Source of the DNA: an uncultured Clostridia bacterium
GTDB lineage: Bacteria; Bacillota; Clostridia; UBA1381
NCBI GenBank assembly: GCA_947626135.1
Contig: CANQQZ010000011.1
Coordinates: 1 to 64,000, forward strand
DNA: 64,000 nt
Direction of reading: 5' to 3'
The notes beneath the pieces were generated by a model, which saw only the letters and a list, made by a program, of their open reading frames with translations, did no database searches and had not been told where the DNA came from. Each line of letters opens with the position of its first letter. Within the stretch, counting starts at the first letter, position 1. The position numbers and the translations under genes were made by a program. This document shows, one piece after another, positions 1 to 11,400 of the stretch.

Positions 1-134
1 GGAATATAGTCCCAAAGCAATTCAATGAGCAGGTGCATAACGCGCATGAACGCCCAGATTATTCCGCCGATAACCGCACCTGCCGCGGCGCCGAGCAATA
101 TAAAAACAATCTCATTATTGTTCTTTGTTTTCAT
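1..134 (-). CDS. ClC-type chloride channel/transporter, N-terminal fragment (partial)
   Basis: Only the first 44 codons lie in the window; the gene continues off the left edge. It starts at ATG 134-132 on the minus strand, preceded by the Shine-Dalgarno AAGGAG. The peptide begins MKTKNNNEIV, followed by a Gly/Ala-rich membrane helix (residues about 9-28) and then MHLLIELLWDYI. A first helix of this kind followed by an 'MxLxxxxLWxxIP' segment resembles the start of ClC family voltage-gated chloride channel proteins of Clostridia. That is pattern recognition on a short fragment. It is transcribed divergently from the giant gene at 717. Another polytopic membrane protein cannot be excluded. Confidence 0.5.
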   Translation of the reverse strand, partial: MKTKNNNEIVFILLGAAAGAVIGGIIWAFMRVMHLLIELLWDYI

Positions 135-289
135 TTTTTGTCTCCTTATCCAATATCCATATTTTTATATGTTCTGCCGATTCATCTCTTATAGTGTTAT
201 TTTATCAGTATTTTCCGCTTTGGTCAATATTTATATGAAATAATATAAAAAAAATACAGAAGCTTCAAGTATAAAATTTAACGGCAATA

Positions 290-318
290 TTGCATATTTG
301 TTACAAATATAGTATAAT
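290..318 (+). promoter_or_regulatory. Putative sigma-A promoter (upstream of giant operon)
   Basis: TTGCAT at 290-295 and TATAAT at 313-318, separated by 17 bp. It points toward the giant secreted-protein operon and lies about 240 bp upstream of a second promoter, so a transcript from here would cross the palindrome at 404-476. The rest of 135-716 holds no convincing gene. Confidence 0.5.
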
Positions 319-403
319 ATCAATAAGATGACAGCAGAATGATCCAATGCTATATCAATATACGCAGCGGAAAACGATCCGCCGCGTTAATCGCTTTTTG
401 CGT

Positions 404-476
404 AAATCTGCGCGGGTTTTAACAGCCCCCTTTCCCTCCAAACGGGGGGTCGCGGCGCGGGATAACCCACAGATTT
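404..476. repeat. Large imperfect palindrome (cruciform/hairpin) in intergenic region
   Basis: Outer arms AAATCTG (404-410) and CAGATTT (470-476), then GGGTT (414-418) and AACCC (464-468), then an inner C-run (426-430) facing a G-run (444-449). The nested arms give a hairpin of about 73 nt. No open reading frame fits it. It could be a degenerate mobile repeat or an RNA structure in the transcript from the 290-318 promoter. There is no T-run immediately after it, so it is not an obvious terminator. Confidence 0.5.
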
Positions 477-529
477 GTACCAATTGTCCTACAGCAGCAA
501 ATTTTCCCCAAAAAAATCACCTCCGGTTA

Positions 530-560
530 TTGACTTGTTCATGGGTGGACATGGTATAAT
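530..560 (+). promoter_or_regulatory. Promoter with 19-bp spacer and internal dyad (MerR-like layout)
   Basis: TTGACT (530-535) and TATAAT (555-560) are separated by 19 bp. The spacer holds the dyad GTTCA-N4-TGGAC. Nearly the same arrangement occurs at 20195-20226. MerR-family activators typically act on promoters with 19-20 bp spacers holding a dyad, so activator control is inferred. No MerR gene is in the window. The giant gene starts 156 bp downstream at a GAGGAGGA ribosome site (703-710). Confidence 0.55.
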
Positions 561-716
561 TATAATATTAATATACCATATGGAAAGTCAAGAGGCAAAT
601 GATAATTTTAAACTTTTCGATATAAAATATCATACTATATGTACCTATATGACAAAAATCGAAAAACCTATTGTTAAATATCGGCAAACAACAAACCACG
701 ATGAGGAGGAAATTAC

Positions 717-3700
717 ATGAAGAAATTGTTATCGGCTATATTATCGGCATCAATGCTGACTACGTCGGCAGCGATCCCGGTAAAGGCGGAACCGACGCCC
801 ATACCGCTCGATGCGGAGCGTATTGATGCATCCATGCTGTCGGAAGGCAACGTGTTTTATGTGGGGACCGCCGCCGCGAATCTCGCTGAAGAGGACGCAG
901 TTTATGAATTTCCGGTATATCGAGAGGGCGATTTATCCGGGGAAGCGTCGGTCACCGTGCATACGGTCGATATGACAGCGGTTTACGGCGAGGATTATGA
1001 AATAGTCGACGCCAATGCAGAAATCGATGGCGACGGCAGGTCCGTGTTGGAAACGCTCGTAACCGACGCGCAGAACGAGTCGGAGGAATCGCCGGATTCC
1101 TCCGTTACGGATACGGCGGACACGGAGCCGGACACGCCGGACTACGGTCTGGAGAAAATACTGGCGGAGAATGATTATGCCTCCGAGGCGGAGGAGGATC
1201 CCGACGGCGGCGCGGAGGAAAAATCACTTCGCGAGCTTAAAGAGGAGCAGACCGGCGAGGATACGCGCGACCCGTACTATAGCGAAACCAGTGAGAGTAT
1301 AACGCAGGAAATGGTGCAGGCGCTGGTGCCGGAGGCTATGCAGTCGGTAAAATATTCGAGCGAGTTTACGCTTACATTCGCGCCGGACGAGGCTGAGAAA
1401 ACCATTCGGTTCAGACTTATCGACGATAATAAAAGCGAGGGCGCGGAAGGATTTTCAATTGTACTGCTGAACCCCGAAAACGCTGAGCTGTGCTCGCCTT
1501 TTTCGATGGCGGCGACCATTGCGGACGACGAACCGGTCGTACACAGCGCGGTAACATTTTCAAATAAATCGTATCGCTCAAAGGACGGACAGGTGAGCGT
1601 TAAAATTACGCGTAAGGGCGCGGAGTATTCTTTGTGTAAATTTATACTGCGCTCGTCGGGCGATACGGCTGTATCGGACGAAAATTACAGCGAGATAAAC
1701 GATGAGATAGTGTTCCTGCCGTATGAGACGGAGAAAAATATAGACATACCCGTTCGCGGCAGCGGTGAGTTTAAGCTGCTGATATGCGAGCTGAGCGCAT
1801 GCGAGGAGGGCAAATATACCGAGGCGGCGATTAAGATTGACGAGCCGGAGGACGGAGAAATAAGCCCGCTTGCAGCGACCGCTCAGATTGCCTCATTGGA
1901 CGAAGGCGTGCAGTCTGTCGCGGAGGGGAAAAAACCTACGCCGTCCGAGGCGGACGTTATGCAGGAGGTAACGGTTAACGGACGCGACTGTATGCTTTGC
2001 TACAATCTGCCGAGCGGCTGGCCGGCAGTGCATCCTACAATGGGATACATATACGAATTGGGATACGATGTTCCGCCGGAGGTCGGCGTATACTACTTTC
2101 CGCCCGACGAGGCGCACGGCGGTAATTTTGTGTACGATTTAAGATACGGGGACTCGGCAGATACAGGCGGCAGCGTGGAGACAAGCGTATATTCGCATGA
2201 CGACGGCATGGACGATATGACGAAAAATTATGCTCATATCAAATATTATAACCAAATCATGTGGGAACAGGGCGGAAGATTCGCGCGTTCGAAGGATAAG
2301 TTTTTCGAGCCGATTTACTTTCAGTTTGCCGTTCCGAACTGGGTCGAGTACGATTCGGGCGGCAACGGCAACCGCATACGTTTTTCGCTCGGCAGAAATT
2401 TGGATGGGGACAGCTCCGTAATCAATGAATTGTACGGCGATGTGGACGATGAATATGTCGGAACCGGCGACACTAACGGCACATATAACAGCGAAATGAA
2501 GCCGGGACGCATTAAGCTTACGGAAAGCGACCCGTCCGTTAAATATTATGTGCAGGTCACATCTATAGATCATGACTCATGGTGCCCGAAATCGTATATG
2601 CGCTATTACGGAATGGCGGCGATGTATAAAAGGTATGATATACAGGTTAAAGACGCGTCGAGCTTAACATATAAGCGCGGCTGGAATAAGGATAAGAACG
2701 ATTACGATACATATGCTTTTATGCCGTTTCAGGTTTCGACCGATAACGGCGTGGATGTGGGAGACAGCAAGTACCGCGGCGTTTACGCCAACATTGACGA
2801 AGCGTCGCAAAATATGGTAATCGACGTAAAGACAGCCGGTATCGACAATCACAACGGAATATTCGGAACGATTTCGGGGTATGACATAATGCTGACCCCC
2901 GGAGACTCGCAGAACCAGGTAAAGCTTTCGTATCCCGAGGATTTCCTTAATTTTGTGAATACGACCTACGGAGGCGATGTTTACAATGCGGAATATGATA
3001 AGGTACACGCAAACCTTAACCAAATCGTGACGGATAAATATTTCATAAGCTGGATAGGCAAAAACGAGAAGAGAACGTATTCCGACGGCAGCGATTACGA
3101 CGGTTATCATCAGAAGCTCGATATAACGCCGAGGGCGGACTATCTGCCAATCAACGTAACTGTTCTCTCACCGATAGTGAACGAGGGCGATCACAATGAC
3201 GGTGCTTTCGTTGATCCGAATCTGACGGTGGGAGAACACAAATTCAATGTGGGCGACCAGCTCAATATGGAAGCGATCGCGTATGACACAAGCAGATACG
3301 AGGCGGTCGGATATGCGGTCAGCTATGACAAAGGAATAACATGGGATTTTATAGCGAGCGAGGAGAACAGGGATACCCTGTTCCTTGAGCAGAATTACGT
3401 CACAGAAGGATATACGGTGCGTCCGCTTATCGTTGAGAAAAAGAACAGGATTGAAATAATTTACGATAACGGCGCGGAAAATTATCTTGAGGTTCAGAAT
3501 CTGATTTCTAAAGACGAGCTGAAAAGGATAATAGACAGCGAGGACGAGGCTAATAAGGCGGCGGACGAAGAGCTTCTGGACAGAAATTTCATAGATATGT
3601 CTCTGGCAACCTCAGAGTCGGGAGCTTCGGATACATCATCGTCCGAACCGTTAACGGGCGCGGCGGAGCTGGCGGCAAGACTTAATCCCACGGTGGGTAA

Positions 3701-6700
3701 TATATACACGATAAACATAATGTCCAGGGAGGACGAAAATTACATATACCGTCCCATAATAACGCATAAAGGCAACGCTGCCTCTGCCGGACCGTATACG
3801 ACAAATTCATACAATCTCACTGCGGGACAGCTGGCGGGAGACAACGTCATACATATAAGCTATAAAAAGGTTGCCAAAAAGGAGCTGACATCGTTCAATC
3901 TGAAGGGTTCGCTCCTTATCAAATCAAATACTATACGCAACACTACATATGCGACAACAAGCACTGCCGCGAGTGGTTATACCGTAAGCGCGGGAGCGGG
4001 AACTCAGAGTGAGAGTACGGAAACGAGCAAAAACGAGAATTATCAGCCGTACAAATACACAATCGACGGAGTATCCGCAGCGGTCGGAGAGGACGGGACA
4101 TTCCTCCTCGAGGGAGTGCACGGTCAGGCGGGCGACGTTATAACGGTTATGGCGTCAAACGACATTTTCGGCGGTCAGGTCGTTAACGTGACGCTCAGCG
4201 ACCGGGGCGGCGTGGACAGGGAATCGGGTAATTTTATCGTAAACATGCAAAAGGTGGAGATAGCGTATCCCGAGTTCGCTCCGAGCTTTGCGGGCGTAAG
4301 CTACCGCTACACAGGCGGAGAGGTAGACGACACGGACAATACAATATCAATATCGGACAAGCTTCTCACCCTTCAGTTCTCGGTTAACCCAAACGGGCAT
4401 ACAGTAAAGAAGGTCATGGTCAATATTGTCTCCACTACCGGAGCGACGACCGAATATACCGCGGAGCAGTCGTCGAGCGACAGCAACAGCTATACCGTGG
4501 AGATTGAAGGACTTACGGAAACGGCACATTCGGGCGACAGAATATACGCATATATTGTCGCGGACGACGGTCAGACGGCGACGAGCGACGAGCTTGACGA
4601 CAACGGAAATTCGACGGGTAAGCAGGTCGTAAACGAAATTGACACCTATTATCCCGTGGTCGATACGGGATTGATGTTCCAGAACGAAAGCAATAAAACA
4701 AAGCCGCAGACCTACGACTATCTTCAGGCGCAGACCGTGGACATACCGATTATCGGCTCGGCAACAGGAGTGGGGCAGACAGGAAAGATAAACCTTAAAA
4801 GGCTTGACTGGGATAATAACACGGGATATACATACCAGCTTAATTTTGACACGACGTTTGATTCGGCGGTGACGCCTACAAATAAAGATAAGCTGAATAA
4901 AGTCAAGCAATTCCATGAACATGGAAAGAATATGCCGACAAACAAGGCGCTTGCAGAGGATTTGATGCTTAAGCTTTCGCCGGACTACGGAGCAGACTAC
5001 ACATCGGGCACTCTATGGGACGACCTTGAAGACCCAAGTCAATATTTCGAAGAGACCGGAAAGTATGACGAAGAAATCGATATGATGACAAAGCTGGCGC
5101 AGGCGCAGAAGGATTCGGCATGGACAGGCTTTAACTCAAAAAAGCTGTCGGTAAACGCGGCGCTGCTGTTCGCGTTTGATTTTGTGTTCTCGCCGGAAAC
5201 AAACTCGTATATTTTCTCATACGGCACGGTAGCGATAGGCGGAACGTTCACCTATAATAAAACGCTGTATGTAAAGGCGTTTAAGGTGCCGATATTCGTA
5301 AATCTGGTGCTCACGCTTCAAGGAAACCTTGTCGCGAATTACAGTACCACGGAGGGCAGAAACGCCTTTGACTCCGGGTATTTCACGGGGTATGAGGGCA
5401 ACCTCGCCGATTTGCTGGCTGAGGACTATAACATGGATTTCAATGTTATGCTTACCGGCAAAATACAAGGCGGCGTGGGAGTATGCGGCGTACTTTCCGC
5501 GCGGGGATACGCATCGCTGACATTGCAGTATGATTTGCAATGCTCCACGCTGGAGTCCGGAGCGCTGTTTACAATCACGGGAGGAATCGGAATAGACCTG
5601 CTGTTATTCTCGTTTGATATCGACATAGTATCGGGTACCTTCGGCTTCGGAACGCTTGCCAATAAATCAAGCTATTCGCTGTTCGGAGGACTTGTAAGCA
5701 AGGGAACGATCAATATATCAGCGCTTGAACCGCTTGCGATCAACGCGGACGGAGATAAGATAATAGCGGCAGATGAAACGCAGACCATAAGCGAGCATAC
5801 TTATTCGAACGGCAGTGCGGATATGTCCGGCTTTGGCGCGGGCAGTGAGGTAATGCCCATGTCGGTGCCGAAGGCGGTAAGCATACATACGCTGCTCAAT
5901 AACGCGGCGGAGCGCACAAGACCGCATATAATTCCGCTCGGCGGCGGACGCAGGCTGGTAACATTTATCGGCAACAACGCAGACCGCGGCGGGGCAAACG
6001 GCGCGACGCTCTATTACAGCGTTTACGACGGCGCATGGAGCATGCCGCAGCCGGTAGCAGAGGACGGTACGGCTGATTCCGACCCGGTTATGGATATGTC
6101 GGACGGCAAGGTATATATCGCATGGGCGGACGCGAACGGGACGTCGGACGCAGACGACGGCACGGCGGAGGTACTTAACCGCTTCGGTATTTCTATGGCG
6201 GTATACGATGTTGAATCGGGAGCTATGAGCGATGAAATAACAGTTACGGACGACAGATTTATGAATTCATCGCCGCAGCTTGCAATCGACGGCGACAGCG
6301 TCTATGTCAGCTATATAAAGCGCGACCTGACGGATATGCAAAATGATATTGAGTTAATGGATGCGGGTCATCTCTATTCCACAATGGCTTCCGTAACGTA
6401 TAATGCGGCGACGGGCGCGGCGGACGGCGAGAGGCTTATACCGATACGGCATGAGCTCACGGATCCGCTTGTGGAAGATTATCAGACGCAAATATATAAG
6501 ACCGGAGGCAAAACGTTTATGCTTTCGGCGTATACGGTTGACGGGGACGAGGATATCTATACCCCCGAGGACCGCGAGCTGTATCTGGGAATCACTGATC
6601 CCGACACGGACGAGGAGTATTATCCGATACGCATAACAAATAACGCCGTTGCCGATACCACTCCGCAGCTTACCGAGCTGAACGGCGAGGTATATCTGAC

Positions 6701-8447
6701 GTGGCTCGAGGACGGATATATGTTTGACATAATAAATCTGTCGGGAATAATCGGCAATATGTTTGACTCCGGGCAAAACGGCGGCATATCGGCTTACGAA
6801 AATGCCGATAAGTCAGCCGACGGCTGGTGGATACGCTCAGCCAGTGAAGTCGGCATGAGCGAGGAGGATTATGACGGCACGATATTCTCTAAAATCGCGG
6901 AGGGCGATTTCAATACGGCAAGGACAAACCTCAGAGGGAATCCGGAGCTTATGACGGGTATAGGCTCGTATAAGCTTGTCACCGACGGCGATAACGTATA
7001 CGTGTTCTATACCGAGCCGAGCCACGATCATGAAAGCTCCGGCATGGAGATTTTCGGCGCGCGTATGGAGAGCGGCGGCACATTTACCGCGGGCGTACAG
7101 ATTACGGACGAGGATAAGGTTATAGACGAGCTTGACCTGTATATGAACGAGGACGGAAAAATTGGCGCCGTATCGAATTATTACAGTCAGTGGATTGACG
7201 GCGCGGGTAATATACAATACGGTGACAACAGTCTTGTTGAAATTGATTTCGAGCCGGAAAGCTCGGTGAAAATAGAGGACGGAATAACGTTCCCGAATTC
7301 GATTGTGCCGGGCGCGAACGATATGATAGACTTCAGCGTGGAGAACGACGGTCTGCTCGACGCCCACGGCTATAACATAAAGGTGAGCGAAATTAAGGAC
7401 GGTGCGGAGAACGTCATATTCGACAGGGATTACGACACGATATTGAAATCCGGCGAAACGGCTGATATTTCCGTTCCGTGGACGGTTCCTGCCGACGCCG
7501 CAAATATGGAAATCAAGGTGGAAATAACCGAGCATGGAGCAAACGGTTCGATAACGGAAACGGAAAAGGTTCCGTATGAGGCAAGGCTTCGGATGTCGGA
7601 GGTTAACGTTACGCGCAGCAAAAACGAATACACGGCATCCGTGAAAATCGTAAATAACGGAAATATCGCCTCGGAAGCCACGACGGCGGAGCTTACGGCG
7701 TCAGACAGCAATTACAATAAAATCAGGAGCTTCGGAACGGTCGAAATACCTTCTGTCGAAGCGGGCGGCGAAACGGAGGTGTCAATCACTTTCAAGCCGA
7801 ACATAAAGGATTTCGATGCGCATCAGTATATCAATCTGAAGCTTGCGGCAGAAAACGGCGAAGAGGCATACGGCAAAATTTCGGGGCTGGTGCCGGTTAT
7901 CGCGGAGATTAACGACGGTGCAAAAAGCGTGGATGTCGCCGCGGGAGAAGCCGTGCCGATAGAGACGAAGGCTGCGCCGTGGGGTTCAACCGCAGGCACC
8001 GCGCAGTATTATTCGTCCGACAACGGCGTGGCGGTCGTGAACGGCGATGGCGAAATAGTCGGCGTATCGGAAGGTACGGCTACGATCTACGCTTACTACA
8101 CGTCATGCGAGGCGGAGGACGAAATTACCGTTAACGTTCTGCCCGCCGGAAAAAGCGGGGGCGGCGAAGCATTGAAGCCCTCAATAAGCGTCGAGGATAA
8201 CGTCATAACCGTAACAATAGACCGAGACGCGGTTGTTATCGCGGCGGATTACGACCCCGACACGAATAAGCTTGAAAGGGTATATACAAAAGCGGTTAAG
8301 CTTGCGGACGGCGAACGGCAGACGATTAACGCGGCGGAGGAATGGGATATGACCGGGATCGGCAGCGAGGACAAGATAATGCTTTGGGACTCGCCGGATA
8401 AAATGATGCCGCTGTGTGGCGCGTGGACGGCAGGGTCGGCGGATTAA
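717..8447 (+). CDS. Giant secreted multi-domain protein (Calx-beta, propeller-like, CARDB-like, Big_2)
   Basis: A 2576-aa protein with a signal peptide (cleavage likely after VKA, residue 24). Residues about 48-272 look like a Calx-beta domain (TAVYGEDY motif; later EGAEGFSIVLLNP) interrupted by an acidic insertion at about 115-208; a second Calx-beta-like unit spans about 277-365. Residues about 1480-1670 are a glycine-rich hydrophobic beta region; about 1722-2182 hold repeated 'YSVYDGAWSMP / VYIAWAD' strands like a beta-propeller. Two CARDB-like Ig units (about 2183-2390) and a Big_2 domain (about 2397-2475) follow. The last 85 residues carry a 'KIMLWDS' module shared with other secreted proteins here. 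No sortase or SLH anchor is seen, so it is probably secreted or held by its partner, the SLH protein 13 bp downstream. The second half is paralogous in layout to the 24583 gene. Function unknown; a surface or adhesive role is inferred. Confidence 0.85.
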   Translation: MKKLLSAILSASMLTTSAAIPVKAEPTPIPLDAERIDASMLSEGNVFYVGTAAANLAEEDAVYEFPVYREGDLSGEASVTVHTVDMTAVYGEDYEIVDANAEIDGDGRSVLETLVTDAQNESEESPDSSVTDTADTEPDTPDYGLEKILAENDYASEAEEDPDGGAEEKSLRELKEEQTGEDTRDPYYSETSESITQEMVQALVPEAMQSVKYSSEFTLTFAPDEAEKTIRFRLIDDNKSEGAEGFSIVLLNPENAELCSPFSMAATIADDEPVVHSAVTFSNKSYRSKDGQVSVKITRKGAEYSLCKFILRSSGDTAVSDENYSEINDEIVFLPYETEKNIDIPVRGSGEFKLLICELSACEEGKYTEAAIKIDEPEDGEISPLAATAQIASLDEGVQSVAEGKKPTPSEADVMQEVTVNGRDCMLCYNLPSGWPAVHPTMGYIYELGYDVPPEVGVYYFPPDEAHGGNFVYDLRYGDSADTGGSVETSVYSHDDGMDDMTKNYAHIKYYNQIMWEQGGRFARSKDKFFEPIYFQFAVPNWVEYDSGGNGNRIRFSLGRNLDGDSSVINELYGDVDDEYVGTGDTNGTYNSEMKPGRIKLTESDPSVKYYVQVTSIDHDSWCPKSYMRYYGMAAMYKRYDIQVKDASSLTYKRGWNKDKNDYDTYAFMPFQVSTDNGVDVGDSKYRGVYANIDEASQNMVIDVKTAGIDNHNGIFGTISGYDIMLTPGDSQNQVKLSYPEDFLNFVNTTYGGDVYNAEYDKVHANLNQIVTDKYFISWIGKNEKRTYSDGSDYDGYHQKLDITPRADYLPINVTVLSPIVNEGDHNDGAFVDPNLTVGEHKFNVGDQLNMEAIAYDTSRYEAVGYAVSYDKGITWDFIASEENRDTLFLEQNYVTEGYTVRPLIVEKKNRIEIIYDNGAENYLEVQNLISKDELKRIIDSEDEANKAADEELLDRNFIDMSLATSESGASDTSSSEPLTGAAELAARLNPTVGNIYTINIMSREDENYIYRPIITHKGNAASAGPYTTNSYNLTAGQLAGDNVIHISYKKVAKKELTSFNLKGSLLIKSNTIRNTTYATTSTAASGYTVSAGAGTQSESTETSKNENYQPYKYTIDGVSAAVGEDGTFLLEGVHGQAGDVITVMASNDIFGGQVVNVTLSDRGGVDRESGNFIVNMQKVEIAYPEFAPSFAGVSYRYTGGEVDDTDNTISISDKLLTLQFSVNPNGHTVKKVMVNIVSTTGATTEYTAEQSSSDSNSYTVEIEGLTETAHSGDRIYAYIVADDGQTATSDELDDNGNSTGKQVVNEIDTYYPVVDTGLMFQNESNKTKPQTYDYLQAQTVDIPIIGSATGVGQTGKINLKRLDWDNNTGYTYQLNFDTTFDSAVTPTNKDKLNKVKQFHEHGKNMPTNKALAEDLMLKLSPDYGADYTSGTLWDDLEDPSQYFEETGKYDEEIDMMTKLAQAQKDSAWTGFNSKKLSVNAALLFAFDFVFSPETNSYIFSYGTVAIGGTFTYNKTLYVKAFKVPIFVNLVLTLQGNLVANYSTTEGRNAFDSGYFTGYEGNLADLLAEDYNMDFNVMLTGKIQGGVGVCGVLSARGYASLTLQYDLQCSTLESGALFTITGGIGIDLLLFSFDIDIVSGTFGFGTLANKSSYSLFGGLVSKGTINISALEPLAINADGDKIIAADETQTISEHTYSNGSADMSGFGAGSEVMPMSVPKAVSIHTLLNNAAERTRPHIIPLGGGRRLVTFIGNNADRGGANGATLYYSVYDGAWSMPQPVAEDGTADSDPVMDMSDGKVYIAWADANGTSDADDGTAEVLNRFGISMAVYDVESGAMSDEITVTDDRFMNSSPQLAIDGDSVYVSYIKRDLTDMQNDIELMDAGHLYSTMASVTYNAATGAADGERLIPIRHELTDPLVEDYQTQIYKTGGKTFMLSAYTVDGDEDIYTPEDRELYLGITDPDTDEEYYPIRITNNAVADTTPQLTELNGEVYLTWLEDGYMFDIINLSGIIGNMFDSGQNGGISAYENADKSADGWWIRSASEVGMSEEDYDGTIFSKIAEGDFNTARTNLRGNPELMTGIGSYKLVTDGDNVYVFYTEPSHDHESSGMEIFGARMESGGTFTAGVQITDEDKVIDELDLYMNEDGKIGAVSNYYSQWIDGAGNIQYGDNSLVEIDFEPESSVKIEDGITFPNSIVPGANDMIDFSVENDGLLDAHGYNIKVSEIKDGAENVIFDRDYDTILKSGETADISVPWTVPADAANMEIKVEITEHGANGSITETEKVPYEARLRMSEVNVTRSKNEYTASVKIVNNGNIASEATTAELTASDSNYNKIRSFGTVEIPSVEAGGETEVSITFKPNIKDFDAHQYINLKLAAENGEEAYGKISGLVPVIAEINDGAKSVDVAAGEAVPIETKAAPWGSTAGTAQYYSSDNGVAVVNGDGEIVGVSEGTATIYAYYTSCEAEDEITVNVLPAGKSGGGEALKPSISVEDNVITVTIDRDAVVIAADYDPDTNKLERVYTKAVKLADGERQTINAAEEWDMTGIGSEDKIMLWDSPDKMMPLCGAWTAGSAD

Positions 8448-8460
8448 GGAGGGCGCAGAA

Positions 8461-11400
8461 ATGAAAAAGAGACTTATAGGATTATTTATCGTATTAAGTA
8501 TGCTCACCGGACTTGTTCCGGGAATAACTGTCAACGCCGACGCTTTGGACGGTGTTGCCGGCTTGGGTCAGAGCTGGTCTCCGTATGAGTTAAATGGCGC
8601 AAGCGAAATTAAGACTGTGGCGGATTACATAAACAGCAACGATACGACGGACATATATATAACCGTAAAAAAGAATATTGATGCCTCCGATTTGAGCGAT
8701 TTCAAGGGCTTTGGTTCGGAAAGTCATCCGTTTAACGGACACTTTGCCGGCAACGGATATACCATTACCGCCAATATTTCCGGCAGCGGGAAATATTCGG
8801 GGCTGTTTCCGTACATAGGCGAAGAGGGTACGGTGCAGGGTATTACTCTTGCCGGAAGTGTAACGGAAACCATTGACCCGGGAAATGACTTTTTCGTCGG
8901 AGGTATTGCGGGTGAAAACAAGGGAGAAATAACAGGCTGCACCAATACGGCATCGATTTTAGCGCAGCACGCCGACGGCGATTATACGATACTTGCCGGA
9001 ATAGCGGGCTATAACTACGGAACGATACAGGGCTGCCGCAATATGGGAGTTGTCGGCACGACCGATGATTCGAACGACGGAGTGCTGCCGACTCTTGCCG
9101 CCGCCGGTATCACCGGAGCGAACTACGGCGAATCATCACAGAAGCCGGCGCAGGTTCTGAACTGCGAAAATATCCGAACTGTCAGCGCGCCGGGCGGCTG
9201 TGCGGGCATTGCCATTGCCGCGAACAAGTTTACGACAATCAAGGACTGTAAAAACAGCGGTGAGATAAAGTCGGGGAACAACGTCGCGGCGGGTATTATC
9301 TGCGAAGCACGCACCGACGGCAGCGGCGTTATAGAGAGCTGCACCAATACGGCGAATATTACTGCCGGTGGAAAGACGGCGGGCGGTATCGCCGCGTCGG
9401 TATATGATACGGATATAAGCAAATGCTCAAATTCGGGCGATGTAACGGGCAGCTGGGAAAACGACGGAAACAGGATAGGCGGTATAGTCGGCGATGCGGC
9501 GAGCGGTAACATATATATGTCGGACAACAGCGGAACGGTAACGGCAAACAGCAGGATCGGCAGCAGCGTCGGCGGTATTGCCGGCGAGTTCGGATACACC
9601 GACCAAAGCTTCGTTATTGACAGCTGTTACAACGCGGGCAGGGTTAACTGTGAGGGTATAGGCTATGTCGGCGGTATAGTCGGCATAAATTACGGTTCGG
9701 ATATTTACAATATCTATAACATCGGCGCAATTTCCGCCAAGGGCGAGCAGCGCCACGCAACGACAATCGACGGCGACGGAAACGTAAGCGAAACGGAAGG
9801 TATGATGGACGGCATAACGCGCGTCGGCGGTATCGCGGGCGGAATTATGCCGCGTAATTCAAACGCTCCTTTTATAAAATTCGCGTACAATGCGGGCGAG
9901 CTTACCATTACAAACGATGAGGGCACGGATTCCGCCGCGGGCGGTATAGTCGGCGTAAACGAAACGGATTCGGCAGGAAAAATAAAAGGCAGCTATGAAA
10001 GCTGCTATTACGAAAACGACAGCGCCGAAAGCGCCGACGGAGAAGGCGATAAGACCGGCGGACTCACGCCGGAGGAGATGCTGCTGGAGGAAAGCTATGA
10101 GGGCTGGGATTTTCATTTCACATGGGAGATAATCGAAGATCTGCCCAAATTTAACGTCAGCGGCAGATACAGCGGCAGTCCCATTATGCTGAACAAGGGC
10201 GATCTGGAAATAATCGCGCAGGGTGTACAAAACGGAAATACGTACATAGGCAAATATTTTGCCACAAACGACGACATCGAGCTTGGTGATGACTGGACGC
10301 CGATAGGCAGTGCGGGTGCGCCGTTTATGGGCACCTTTGACGGAAAGGGTCATACGGTCAAATTTTCGATAAGCACCGGCGGCAAGTATAACGGTCTGTT
10401 CGGCTATATAGGCTCGCGGGGCAGGGCAAGAAACATTGTCACGGGCGGAACCATAGAGATAACATTGGATGAAGCGTCATATACCGGCGCAATCGCGGGC
10501 TTCAATGAGGGTACGGTCGAGGGCTGCGAAGCCAAAACGAAAATAACGGTCACCGGCAATACAAGCGGCACCATATATGTGGGCGGCCTGGTCGGATATA
10601 ACAGCGGCGGAACAATCAGCCAAAACAGTGTTGGTGGGTCCGGCGCCGACAGATTAACCGTCACCTCGGATAACGGTACGCTTTACGCGGGCGGAATAGT
10701 GGGCTGCAATATTCTCGAAGGCGTGGTTAAGAATAATTACAGTCTCATGGATGTGAGCGCGGATGGCAGCGGCGCCGTTACGGGGCTGCTGGCGGGAACG
10801 CTTAGCGATAACTCGCCGGTTGAAAATTGCTTTCAGTATTACTCCGGCTACAGTACCTCCAAAAATATGGTAAGCGAAGGCGGTCCGTATATAAGCTGCT
10901 ACTATCTTTCCGGGACGCGCGGCTCGGACGGCGGTATTGAGTATGATGATTTCAAAAACAAAAGCACATTTGTCGGATGGGATTTCACGAACGTTTGGAA
11001 AATGGGCAGCAAATACCCGATTCTGAAAGAGTTGAAAGAGGAGCAGACCACCGTCGAGATAGAGCTTAACGGTCAAGGCACTCAGGACAACCCGTATCAG
11101 ATTACAAGCGCACAGGATTTGAAAACGCTGCAGGCATATGTCAACGAAGCGAAACAGCCCGCCACGGGTCTTTATTTCAAGCTGATGTCATCGATAGACC
11201 TCGACGGCAAATTGCTAAATGAATGGACTCCGATAGGCAACAGCAGCGGCTGCAGCTTTGAGGGTTATTTCGACGGCGGAGGACATACGATAAGCGGACT
11301 CTATGTAAACAAACTGGGAACGGAATGGGAGTACGCCGGCTTATTCGGCGGAATAAAGGACGCAAGAATAAGCAATCTGACCGTAGAGGGAGAGATCCAT

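Noticed and set aside
347-720. Short open frames between the channel gene and the giant gene
   Set aside because: They run through the palindrome and promoter, lack ribosome sites and have no protein-like pattern.
8416-8460. Upstream start for the SLH adhesin
   Set aside because: It overlaps the previous gene's end, has no ribosome site and would bury the signal peptide.
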